The notes below the pieces were generated by a model. The model saw nothing but the letters and a program-made list of their open reading frames with translations, ran no database searches and was not told where the DNA came from. From assembly GCA_040756415.1 (NCBI GenBank), contig JBFLYZ010000036.1, forward strand, positions 1 through 37,499: a stretch of DNA of 37,499 nucleotides, read 5' to 3'. The position numbers and the translations under genes are program-made. The number at the start of each line of letters is the position of its first letter. Position 1 is the stretch's first letter. Shown here piece after piece: positions 23,699 to 31,167 of this stretch. The stretch comes from JBFLYZ01 sp040756415 (lineage in GTDB: Bacteria > Bacteroidota > Bacteroidia > JADZBD01).

Positions 23699-24760
23699 AT
23701 GAAAAAGACAAGCAAATACATCCTTCCGGTACTCGCAGCAACCATGCTGGGCATGCCCGCCTTCGCTGGAAACGAAGACCGTGCCGGACAGGCAGGTGCA
23801 ACAGAACTGCTTATCAACCCCTGGATCAGGAATTCAGGAATGGGGGGCGCTAATATGGCATCCATCAAAGGCCTGGAAGCGCAGTTTCTCAACGTGGCAG
23901 GCACAGCCTTTACCAAAAAGACCGAACTGGTGTTCGCGCGCAGCTTGTATATAGCCGATATCAAGATCAATTCCTTCGGCTTTACCCAGCGCGTTGGGGC
24001 CACCGGTGTGCTTGGATTGGGTATTATGTCAATGGACTTTGGAGACATACCGATCACTACCGTTAACCTTCCGGAAGGAGGAATAGGAACCTACTCGCCC
24101 CAGTTCATCAACCTGGGCCTGTCGTACGCCAAAGCCTTTTCTGATAACATCTATGGTGGGATCAATATCAAAGCCATCAGCGAGGCGATCTCTGACGTAA
24201 GCGCAAGGGGTGTGGCCCTCGATGCGGGAATACAGTATGTGGCAGGAAAATTCGACAACATCCACTTCGGTATTTCGCTCAAGAATGTAGGCCCGCGCAT
24301 GCGTTTCAATGGCGATGGCCTGTCGTTCCGCGGCACGGTTCCTTCTACGGGTGTTACCATGACCGTTGAGCAGCGCTCAGCCGATTTCGAACTGCCCTCG
24401 CTGGTCAATATAGGGGGAGCATATGATTTCTATTTCCCTAACGACAGCCTGGCCAAGAAGAACCACCGCCTGACCATTGCGGGCACTTTCACGTCAAACT
24501 CCTTTTCGAAAGACCAGTTTGCCGTGGGCCTGGAGTATGGCTTCAGGTCATTCCTGATGGTGCGTGCCGGCTATGTCTATGAAAAAGGCATAGGCAGTGA
24601 TGAGGACAGAACTACCTGTTTTACAGGATTTAACGGTGGATTTACGGTTGAAATACCCATGAACAAGGAAAAAGGGTCCACTTTTGGCCTCGATTTCTCC
24701 TATCGTGCAACCCAGCCTTTCAATGGGGTGATAGGTATAGGGGCGCGAATGAATTTGTAA
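23699..24760 (+). CDS. PorV/PorQ-family outer-membrane barrel
   Basis: The 353-aa protein has a signal peptide (MKKTSKYILPVLAATMLGMPAFA). After it comes the family-typical opening AGQAGATELLINPWIRNSGMGGA and ASIKGLEAQFLNVAGTA (about 30-70), where T9SS PorV/PorQ proteins have G-x-A-x3-L-x-I/P, then R-x2-GMGGA and S-x-x-NPA. The rest is amphipathic beta strand expected to form a FadL-like barrel, ending in GIGARMNL. PorV in T9SS takes cargo from the SprA translocon to the attachment complex. This linked copy may be dedicated to the 1347-aa neighbour or, less likely, be the general PorV. It is the last gene of the trio, 32 bp after the giant gene and followed by a strong hairpin. Confidence 0.85.
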   Translation: MKKTSKYILPVLAATMLGMPAFAGNEDRAGQAGATELLINPWIRNSGMGGANMASIKGLEAQFLNVAGTAFTKKTELVFARSLYIADIKINSFGFTQRVGATGVLGLGIMSMDFGDIPITTVNLPEGGIGTYSPQFINLGLSYAKAFSDNIYGGINIKAISEAISDVSARGVALDAGIQYVAGKFDNIHFGISLKNVGPRMRFNGDGLSFRGTVPSTGVTMTVEQRSADFELPSLVNIGGAYDFYFPNDSLAKKNHRLTIAGTFTSNSFSKDQFAVGLEYGFRSFLMVRAGYVYEKGIGSDEDRTTCFTGFNGGFTVEIPMNKEKGSTFGLDFSYRATQPFNGVIGIGARMNL

Positions 24761-24784
24761 TTTCCGCGGTTTTTACTAATTTAG
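24754..24784 (+). promoter_or_regulatory. Candidate promoter upstream of the greA leader hairpin
   Basis: TTTG (24754-24757), exactly 19 nt, then TAATTTAG (24777-24784), one mismatch to TAnnTTTG. It starts inside the end of the PorV-like gene, and its transcript would reach the hairpin at 24793 within a few nucleotides. Confidence 0.45.
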
Positions 24785-24792
24785 CACTATGT

Positions 24793-24829
24793 AAGAGAGC
24801 CCCCTCCGCTTAGCGGGGGGGCTCTCTTT
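24793..24829 (+). terminator. Strong hairpin terminator between the PorV-like gene and greA
   Basis: AAGAGAGCCCCC pairs with GGGGGCTCTCTT, and after a one-base bulge CCGC pairs with GCGG, closing a TTA loop. TTTCTT follows. It ends the TonB receptor operon and may also attenuate transcripts begun at 24784. Confidence 0.9.
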
Positions 24830-24840
24830 CTTGCTTAATT

Positions 24841-24848
24841 TATGTTTG
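24841..24848 (+). promoter_or_regulatory. Second -7 element before greA
   Basis: TATGTTTG matches TAnnTTTG exactly, 15 bp before the greA ATG. The expected -33 position falls in the terminator stem and has no TTG, so it would depend on the -7 box alone. Confidence 0.4.
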
Positions 24849-24863
24849 TTAAATATTACGCCA

Positions 24864-25331
24864 ATGTCACATTATTTCACAGAAGAGGGCTTGAAAAAAC
24901 TGAAGGATGAGCTCAACTACCTGAAAACAAAGGAGCGGCCTGCTATTTCCAGGCAGATAGCGGAGGCCCGCGATAAGGGCGATCTTTCTGAAAATGCCGA
25001 ATACGATGCGGCCAAAGAGGCCCAGGGAATGCTGGAAATGAAAATCGCCAAGCTCGAAGATATCATCGCAAATGCCAGGCTGGTGGATGAGAGCAAAATG
25101 GATAATTCCAAGGTCTTCATCCTGTCCAGGGTAAAGATCAAGAACAGGGGTAATGGTGCTACCATGACCTATACGCTTGTGCCGGAAAACGAAGCCAATC
25201 TGAAATCAGGCAAGATATCGGTCGATTCGCCTATCGCCAAAGGCTTGCTGGGCAAGAAGGTAGGCGATGTGGTGGATGTAAAAGTACCTTCGGGGGTCAT
25301 GAAGTTCGAGGTGATCGAAATATCCCGCTGA
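24864..25331 (+). CDS. greA: Transcription elongation factor GreA
   Basis: The 155-aa factor enters the secondary channel of RNA polymerase and stimulates cleavage of the 3' end of RNA in backtracked complexes. The N-terminal antiparallel coiled coil spans about residues 8-75, with the tip RDKGDLSENAEY carrying the acidic Asp40 and Glu43 needed for cleavage. The C-terminal FKBP-like domain holds PIAKGLLGKKVGDVVDVKVP (about 125-144). The start at ATG 24864 (MSHYFTEEGL) matches the family; the open frame upstream is leader. The cytochrome/monooxygenase gene follows after 15 bp. The leader carries a promoter-hairpin arrangement that may allow feedback control. Confidence 0.97.
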   Translation: MSHYFTEEGLKKLKDELNYLKTKERPAISRQIAEARDKGDLSENAEYDAAKEAQGMLEMKIAKLEDIIANARLVDESKMDNSKVFILSRVKIKNRGNGATMTYTLVPENEANLKSGKISVDSPIAKGLLGKKVGDVVDVKVPSGVMKFEVIEISR

Positions 25332-25346
25332 GCTTTAAGCTGAATC

Positions 25347-26732
25347 ATGGGGTTTAATCGCTTATCAGCATGGGGGGCTTTTACAGGCCTCCCGGCCGTT
25401 TTTATTGCGTTGTCGGGCTGTTCGGCACCCGCTGAGGAACCGCAGGCCGACCTTACCTTCAGCGGTAATATAGCTCAGGTCATTTTCACGAATTGTACAC
25501 CCTGCCACCGCAAGGATGGCACGGCCCCCTTTTCCCTGCAGAGCTACCAGGATGTGAAAAGGAAAGCGGCCAGCATAAAGTACGTTGTTTCCACCCGCTT
25601 TATGCCCCCCTGGCCGGCCGATCCCAACTATTCGCATTTCGCGGGCGAAAAAGTGCTGAGCCGTGAGCAGATCGGTATGATCGTACAATGGGTGGAAAAA
25701 GGCTGCCCGGTGGGAGACAGCACACGCATCCCTCCCGTCCCCCGTTATCCCGAAGGCTCTATGCTGGGTAAGCCCGATATGGTGGTGAGAATGATGGAGC
25801 CGGTCTTTCTGAAAGGTGACGGGATGGACCGCTTCCTGCTCATGAAGCTGCCTTATGAGATAGGCCACGATACGTTTGTACGCGCCATCGAATTCGTGCC
25901 GGACAAGAAGAAACTGGTGCATCATGTCAATGGCTTCCTGCTCCAGTATGACGAGGGCAGTAAAAAAAATGTCTTCACCGGCAAGGCCTATGTCGATACC
26001 AGGGATACCGATTATAAAGCAGCGTATGAGCTCATGCAGCTTTCCAATGATGACGGCCTTACCTATCCCATGCTTACTCCATCAGCCGTCAATTACCTGC
26101 CTGGCGTTTTGCCGGTCATTTATCCCGAAGGGATTGGCGGGCTGAAAGTGAAAAGCAAAGGAGCTATTTTTCTGAAGGACATACATTACGGGCCCAGCGC
26201 ATCCGACCAGTACGACAGCTCGTATTTCAATGTCTTCTTCGGAAAGGAGCCGACCGGTAACCGGCCTCTGCTCGAACTGCAGCTCGGCACGCTGAGCAAA
26301 GTGGCCGTATCCGATCCGCCCCTGGTCATCCCGCCCGATTCTGTAAAGACCTTCAGGATACGCTTTAAAGTGCCGGAGGATATTTCGGTGGTAACCATCA
26401 ACCCGCATATGCACCTGCTCGGCAAATCGTTCTGGGCCTTCGCTGTAAAGCCGGGGGGCGATACCATTCCTCTCATCCGTATACCCCGCTGGGACTTCCG
26501 GTGGCAGTATTTTTATACCTTTAAGAAAATGCTGAAAATACCGGCCGGATCGGTAATACACGTGGTAGGGGTTTACGATAATACGAAGAACAATCCGCTG
26601 AACCCTTTCAATCCACCGCGCGCGGTGGGCGAACGTGACGGAAGCATGCGCACGACCGATGAGATGTTCCAGTTCATAATCAATTATCTTCCATACAAGC
26701 CGGGCGATGAGAACATCAGCCTGGAGAACTAA
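25347..26732 (+). CDS. Lipoprotein fusing cytochrome c and copper type II monooxygenase domains
   Basis: This 461-aa protein has a lipobox ALSGC (Cys25). It contains a c-type heme motif CTPCH (50-54), with Met86 in RFMPPWPAD as the likely axial ligand. Residues from about 150 follow the PHM/DBH copper-monooxygenase fold. The expected ligands are all visible: His192-His193 in LVHHVNG, His280 in DIHYGP, His354 and His356 in PHMHLLG, and Met440 in TTDEMFQF. Family enzymes hydroxylate C-H bonds using O2 and two copper ions; here electrons could come through the attached heme in place of ascorbate. The substrate is unknown. The gene sits between greA and the HIT gene with short gaps of 15 and 11 bp, so it is probably co-transcribed. 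Confidence 0.87.
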   Translation: MGFNRLSAWGAFTGLPAVFIALSGCSAPAEEPQADLTFSGNIAQVIFTNCTPCHRKDGTAPFSLQSYQDVKRKAASIKYVVSTRFMPPWPADPNYSHFAGEKVLSREQIGMIVQWVEKGCPVGDSTRIPPVPRYPEGSMLGKPDMVVRMMEPVFLKGDGMDRFLLMKLPYEIGHDTFVRAIEFVPDKKKLVHHVNGFLLQYDEGSKKNVFTGKAYVDTRDTDYKAAYELMQLSNDDGLTYPMLTPSAVNYLPGVLPVIYPEGIGGLKVKSKGAIFLKDIHYGPSASDQYDSSYFNVFFGKEPTGNRPLLELQLGTLSKVAVSDPPLVIPPDSVKTFRIRFKVPEDISVVTINPHMHLLGKSFWAFAVKPGGDTIPLIRIPRWDFRWQYFYTFKKMLKIPAGSVIHVVGVYDNTKNNPLNPFNPPRAVGERDGSMRTTDEMFQFIINYLPYKPGDENISLEN

Positions 26733-26743
26733 CCCGATATACT

Positions 26744-27142
26744 ATGGCTTCTGTCTTTACCAGGATCGTGAACGGGGAGATACCCTGCTATAAGATTGCC
26801 GAGACCGGCAATTGCCTTGCTTTTCTGGATGTTTTTCCGCTGGCCAAAGGCCATGTGCTGGTTATACCGAAAAAGGAGGTCGATTATCTGTTTGATATAG
26901 ATGATCAGTTGTACCAGGAGCTTCAGCTTTTCGCGAAAAAGGTGGCCCGTGCCATTGAAAAAGCCGTTCCCTGCAAGCGCATCGGTGTGGCGGTGATCGG
27001 CCTCGAGGTGCCGCATGCGCATATTCACCTCATCCCGCTGAACTCGGTCAGCGACATTAACTTTTCGAGGCCCAAGCTGCAGGTGCCTGAAGAGGAAATG
27101 AAAGAGATAGCCGCCAGGATCAGGCAGGCATTCGGGAGCTAA
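26744..27142 (+). CDS. HIT family nucleotide hydrolase
   Basis: The 132-aa protein has the histidine triad HAHIHLIP (H91, H93, H95) and the N-terminal pattern IVNGEIPCYKI, then AFLDVFPLAKGHVLVIPKK. This is typical of the HinT/Hit branch, which hydrolyses adenosine or nucleoside phosphoramidates and dinucleotides. It is cytosolic and of normal length. In many Bacteroidota a HIT gene directly follows greA (recalled); here the copper-monooxygenase gene separates them. Its TAA stop overlaps the TAG stop of the convergent ruvC gene within the 4-nt CTAA, so no terminator fits between them. Confidence 0.92.
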   Translation: MASVFTRIVNGEIPCYKIAETGNCLAFLDVFPLAKGHVLVIPKKEVDYLFDIDDQLYQELQLFAKKVARAIEKAVPCKRIGVAVIGLEVPHAHIHLIPLNSVSDINFSRPKLQVPEEEMKEIAARIRQAFGS

Positions 27143-27690
27143 GCTTTGCGGCCCGGGTTCTGGCTGAGGAAGGTCTTCCATCCCGAATACTTCTTGCCGG
27201 AGGCGGAATGCCCGTTCTGAAAATAATGGCATACCGCGGCCGCCAGGCCATCGGTCGCGTCAAGATGGGTCGGCATGCGCTCGATCTTTAACAGCGTTTG
27301 CAGCATGGCCGCCACCTGCTCCTTCGAGGCATTGCCGTTTCCCGTGATCGACTGTTTGATCTTTTTTGGCGAATATTCCACCACCGGGATGTTCCTGGAA
27401 AGCGCGGCCGCTATGGCCACGCCCTGGGCGCGGCCCAGCTTCAGCATAGACTGCACGTTCTTGCCGAAAAAAGGGGCTTCAATGGCCAGTTGGTCGGGGC
27501 GGTGGCGCTCAATGAGATCAATGGTGCGGGCGAATATCTCCTTCAGCTTGAGCGGATGCCCTTCCAGCTTCTGCAGCCTGAGCACGCCCAGGTCGAGGAG
27601 CTTCATTTCGCGGCCGATGATATGCACCACACCGTAGCCCATGATGGTGGTGCCGGGATCTATGCCGATGATAACGTTATCGGTGCTCAA
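27139..27690 (-). CDS. ruvC: Holliday junction resolvase RuvC
   Basis: The 183-aa endonuclease cuts four-way junctions with RuvAB during recombination repair. The catalytic acidic residues are Asp11 (GIDPGT), Glu71 (AIEAPFFGKN), Asp144 and Asp147 (HLDATDG). I chose the TTG at 27690 (reading MSTDNVIIGIDPG) because it puts the first Asp at the usual distance from the N-terminus. An ATG at 27768 would add 26 basic residues that are only the antisense of the neighbouring gene start. A TACTTTTG box on the minus strand (27743 to 27736) could be its -7 element. ruvA and ruvB are not in the window. Confidence 0.93.
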   Translation of the reverse strand: MSTDNVIIGIDPGTTIMGYGVVHIIGREMKLLDLGVLRLQKLEGHPLKLKEIFARTIDLIERHRPDQLAIEAPFFGKNVQSMLKLGRAQGVAIAAALSRNIPVVEYSPKKIKQSITGNGNASKEQVAAMLQTLLKIERMPTHLDATDGLAAAVCHYFQNGHSASGKKYSGWKTFLSQNPGRKA

Positions 27691-27715
27691 TCGCTTTTTA
27701 ATTTTACTTTTGTTC

Positions 27716-28681
27716 GTGTACCTGAAGAAACTGTACAAAAGTATAAGTCTTTTCCTGAAACTCCTCATTACAGCTCTCTCGCTCTGGTATATTTATTCAA
27801 AAGTTTTCAGGCAGAACGACCCGGCCTCGCTTTTCAGCAACATGAATCCGTCACGCTCTTACCTGCTCGGGCTTGTGCTGGTCCTGATGCCGCTTAACTG
27901 GTCGCTCGAGGCCCTGAAGTGGAGAATGCTGGTCGCCCGCCTCGAACCCTTGTCGTTCTTCCGCGCCCTGCAGGGCGTGTGGTGCGGCTTGTCGGTGAGC
28001 ATTTTTACCCCCAACCGCGTGGGCGAGTTCTCGGGGCGGATATTCCTCCTCGAAAAGGCCGACCGCATCAGGGCCGCCCTGCTCACCTTTGCCGGCAATG
28101 CCGCCCAGGTATTCGTTACGCTGGGCATGGCAGCGCTCAGCTTTGTGCTCTGGCGGCTCTTCGGGCTGGAGTTGCCCGCCCATGACGAAAGCGCGTATTA
28201 TTATTCCCAAGGTGTGCTGAACGGGGTATCGCTTACGGGCCTGCTGAGCTTTATCTTCGCCTTGTCGCTGGCCGCGCTGGTCCTTCTGTTCCGGGGGCGG
28301 ATAACAAACAGGCATGCCCTGGTCATTCGCTCCATTTCCGCCCCTGAGTGGCGAAAGCTCATCTGGCTCTCCCTGGCGCGGTACATGGTCTTCCTGCTGC
28401 AGTTCTATCTGTTGCTGCGCCTGTTTGACGTGGACGTTCGTTTCGGTGCGGCACTCATACTCATCCCGCTTGTTTTCTTCCTGATCACGGTCATTCCCAC
28501 CTTTGCCCTTACCGAGATCGGGGTGAGGGGATCGGCCGCGCTCTTTCTTTTTTCTCTTGTTTCGGATAACGAAAGCGGCATCCTGGCCGCCTCGCTGCTG
28601 CTCTGGATGATCAACCTGGCCCTGCCCGCGCTGGCCGGCCTCTTCCTTATTTTCAGGCTTAAGTTCTTTCGTGGCGAATGA
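27716..28681 (+). CDS. YbhN/lysylphosphatidylglycerol synthase TM-region family protein
   Basis: This integral membrane protein of about 321 aa has seven or eight hydrophobic helices and the family motif PNRVGEFSGRIFLL (about residues 98-111). The domain is found alone in UPF0104 proteins and as the flippase part of MprF; without the C-terminal synthase domain it is expected to move a lipid or lipid-linked substrate. The start is uncertain: GTG 27716 (MYLKKLYKSISLF) or TTG 27710. An upstream ATG lies inside antisense ruvC and is unlikely. It overlaps the following glycosyltransferase gene by 4 nt (ATGA), so the two probably act together in envelope glycolipid or polysaccharide synthesis. Confidence 0.8.
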   Translation: MYLKKLYKSISLFLKLLITALSLWYIYSKVFRQNDPASLFSNMNPSRSYLLGLVLVLMPLNWSLEALKWRMLVARLEPLSFFRALQGVWCGLSVSIFTPNRVGEFSGRIFLLEKADRIRAALLTFAGNAAQVFVTLGMAALSFVLWRLFGLELPAHDESAYYYSQGVLNGVSLTGLLSFIFALSLAALVLLFRGRITNRHALVIRSISAPEWRKLIWLSLARYMVFLLQFYLLLRLFDVDVRFGAALILIPLVFFLITVIPTFALTEIGVRGSAALFLFSLVSDNESGILAASLLLWMINLALPALAGLFLIFRLKFFRGE

Positions 28682-29820
28682 CGGAGCTCTTCTACATAAC
28701 CCTTGCCGCAGCGGCAACGGCCCTCCTGCTGTATGCCTGCCTGATGGCTTATTTCATGTACGGTATGAAGAATGAGCAGTACCGGTGCGACCCCGCCTAT
28801 GTTCCCCAAACCAGCATATCGGTGATCGTTCCGGTGCGCAACGAGCAGGAGCATATAGCGCGCTGCCTGAATGCCCTCATTCAGCAGAATTATCCTGCCC
28901 CGCTCTTCGAGATCATCGTGGCTGACGATCATTCAGAAGACCGAACGGAAGCGATCATTGCGCAGTTGCTTCCGGGTAGTACGAACCTGCGCTTGCTCCG
29001 CCTGCCCGAAAGCCGCCAGGGCAAAAAAGAGGCTATTGCCTATGCCATAGAACAGGCTGCTGGTGCGCTGATCGTTACCACTGACGGTGATTGCACGGCC
29101 GGGCCCGACTGGCTGCGTACGATCGCCTCCTTTTATGAGCGCACCCATTCGCGCATGATACTCGGCCCCGTGGTATTCCTAGAAGACAATAGCTTGCTGG
29201 GAAAGATACAGGCCCTGGAATTTGCTGGGCTGATGGCGGTCACCGCATCAGCGGCCCGGCTGGGCAGGCCCTTTCTGTGCAACGGGGCCAACCTGGCCTA
29301 CGAAAAAGATGTTTTTCTTGAGCTGGACGGTTTTGCAGGTATTCAGGCCATACAGTCGGGAGATGACGTATTGTTCCTTCATAAGGTAAAGGAAAGGTAC
29401 CCCGCCTCCGTATGCGCTTTGCCCGGGCCCGATGCCCGGGTGTTTACCGCCCCCCCGCCCGGCCTCAGGGCCTTTTTCGACCAACGCATGCGCTGGGCTT
29501 CCAAGGCCAGGTATTATACCGACAAATTCTCATTGCTTGTTTCCGCGCTGGTATTTTCAGCCAATTTCTTCCCACTCATGGCCATACTGCTGGCCTTTAC
29601 GCAGCCTGTGGAAACCACCTTGTTAGCCTGCGTAATACTTCCGGGATTTAAGTGCCTGATTGACTTTTTATTTTTATTTTTAGCCGCCCGGATCTCAGCT
29701 AAAACACCATTGCTTGCATACTTTTTACCAGCGCAGCTCTTTGTGATGTTTTACGTAAGTATCACCGGCCTGCTTTCAGGCTTTATGGGATACCACTGGA
29801 AAGGACGGAGCGTGAAATAG
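28678..29820 (+). CDS. Membrane glycosyltransferase family 2
   Basis: This 380-aa processive-type GT2 has an N-terminal membrane helix (about 5-28). The catalytic GT-A domain has SVIVPVRNE (48-56), VADDHSEDRT (81-90), the TDGDC metal site (135-139), GDD (228-230) and QRMRW (269-273). These are the hallmarks of enzymes that polymerise or extend sugars at the membrane. Two or three hydrophobic segments close the C-terminus. The donor sugar cannot be read from sequence. Its translation is coupled to the YbhN-like gene upstream through the ATGA overlap, and the permease gene follows after 6 bp. Confidence 0.9.
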   Translation: MTELFYITLAAAATALLLYACLMAYFMYGMKNEQYRCDPAYVPQTSISVIVPVRNEQEHIARCLNALIQQNYPAPLFEIIVADDHSEDRTEAIIAQLLPGSTNLRLLRLPESRQGKKEAIAYAIEQAAGALIVTTDGDCTAGPDWLRTIASFYERTHSRMILGPVVFLEDNSLLGKIQALEFAGLMAVTASAARLGRPFLCNGANLAYEKDVFLELDGFAGIQAIQSGDDVLFLHKVKERYPASVCALPGPDARVFTAPPPGLRAFFDQRMRWASKARYYTDKFSLLVSALVFSANFFPLMAILLAFTQPVETTLLACVILPGFKCLIDFLFLFLAARISAKTPLLAYFLPAQLFVMFYVSITGLLSGFMGYHWKGRSVK

Positions 29821-29826
29821 CGATCG

Positions 29827-31092
29827 ATGTTTTTTAAGAAAAAGAGAAATTACGAAACGTACTCAAGGCCGCTGTCGTATTACGCATGGCAGCGTATGAA
29901 AAAGGACAAACTGGCCATGTTCGGGCTGGTGATCATTGCATTCATGGTGCTGCTGTCGGTATTCGGGTATGCTATTTCTCCCGATTCAACGCCCGATGCC
30001 GATAACCAGTTGCTCGAGCTCGGCACGCGCGAGCCGGGATTTACGGTGAAGGTGCTGCTTACCAAGAAGAACCAGCCTCCTCAGCATACAACTGTTTTCG
30101 CGCGGTTATGGGAAGGAGCTCCCAGCGAGTATAATAAACCGGAGCCGCTTTTCGATTACCGCTTCGAGAAGAACAATATTGTTTACGAAACCTATACGGG
30201 CAAGACACCGAACAGCGGCACCATCGTGAAGAAGAACCTTGCGGATGTAGTGTATGCGCTGGATGATACCAGGCCTTTTGTCAATGATTCGGTAGGAGGC
30301 AGGATGGAATTCTATATACTGGGAAAGAACGAGAAGATAGTGAAAACCCGCACCGAGCTGATCCAGGAGATCGAATCGGACAATATCCAGGATAAAAAAT
30401 ATTACCTCGGTACGGATAAGCTGGGCCGGGATATGCTCAGCCGCCTTATACTGGGGGCGCGCGTATCGCTCTCGGTGGGGCTGGTAGCGGTCGTGATCTC
30501 CTTTGTCATCGGCCTGTTCTTCGGGGCTGTTTCCGGGTTTTTCAGGGGCTGGGTGGATGATCTGATCATGTGGATCATCAACGTGGTTTGGTCCATACCT
30601 ACCTTGCTGCTGGTGATAGCCATTACGCTTGCGCTCGGCAAAGGCCTGGTGCAGGTGTTCCTGGCCGTAGGCCTTACCATGTGGGTGGATGTGGCGCGTG
30701 TGGTTCGGGGGCAGGCGCTGAGCCTTCGCGAGAAAGAGTTCATCGAGGCGGGCCGCGCCCTGGGGTACAATAATATGCGCATCATACTGAAGCACCTGCT
30801 GCCTAATGTGATGGGCCCTGTTATCGTAATATCTGCGGCCAATTTCGCCAATGCCATACTGATCGAGGCCGGTCTCAGCTACCTGGGCATAGGGGCGCAG
30901 CCGCCTACCGCGTCATGGGGCGCTATGATCAGCGAGCACCGCCAGTACATCTTCACCGATTCATCCTACCTTGCCGTGGTGCCCGGTGTGGCCATCATGC
31001 TCATTGTGCTGGCTTTTATGTTCGTGGGCAACGGCCTGCGCGATGCCCTCGACTCCAAGACCGTGGAGGAGAACCAGGTGATGGGCTATTAG
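29827..31092 (+). CDS. ABC transporter permease, OppC/DppC type, with large insert
   Basis: The 421-aa permease has a first membrane helix at about 30-50 and then about 140 periplasmic residues. It continues with the family motif YLGTDKLGRDMLSRLILGAR (193-212), four or five more helices, and the EAA loop EAGRALGYNNMRIILKHLLP (about 302-321) that contacts the ATPase. Typical DppC proteins are about 300 aa, so the extra mass lies in the first periplasmic loop. No OppB, ATPase or binding-protein gene is adjacent. It may work with subunits encoded elsewhere. It lies 6 bp after the GT2 gene and may be transcribed with it, although its function need not be related. Confidence 0.9.
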   Translation: MFFKKKRNYETYSRPLSYYAWQRMKKDKLAMFGLVIIAFMVLLSVFGYAISPDSTPDADNQLLELGTREPGFTVKVLLTKKNQPPQHTTVFARLWEGAPSEYNKPEPLFDYRFEKNNIVYETYTGKTPNSGTIVKKNLADVVYALDDTRPFVNDSVGGRMEFYILGKNEKIVKTRTELIQEIESDNIQDKKYYLGTDKLGRDMLSRLILGARVSLSVGLVAVVISFVIGLFFGAVSGFFRGWVDDLIMWIINVVWSIPTLLLVIAITLALGKGLVQVFLAVGLTMWVDVARVVRGQALSLREKEFIEAGRALGYNNMRIILKHLLPNVMGPVIVISAANFANAILIEAGLSYLGIGAQPPTASWGAMISEHRQYIFTDSSYLAVVPGVAIMLIVLAFMFVGNGLRDALDSKTVEENQVMGY

Positions 31093-31141
31093 GCGTTGAA
31101 AAAAACTGAAATCTTCCCTTTTCCCTTATTCTTTCCCAGCG

Positions 31142-31149
31142 TAAATTTG
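31142..31149 (+). promoter_or_regulatory. -7 element of the thyA-folA operon
   Basis: TAAATTTG matches TAnnTTTG exactly and lies 18 bp before the thyA ATG. No good -33 TTG is at the right distance. Confidence 0.5.
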
Positions 31150-31167
31150 ATTTGAAATTTTACGGAT

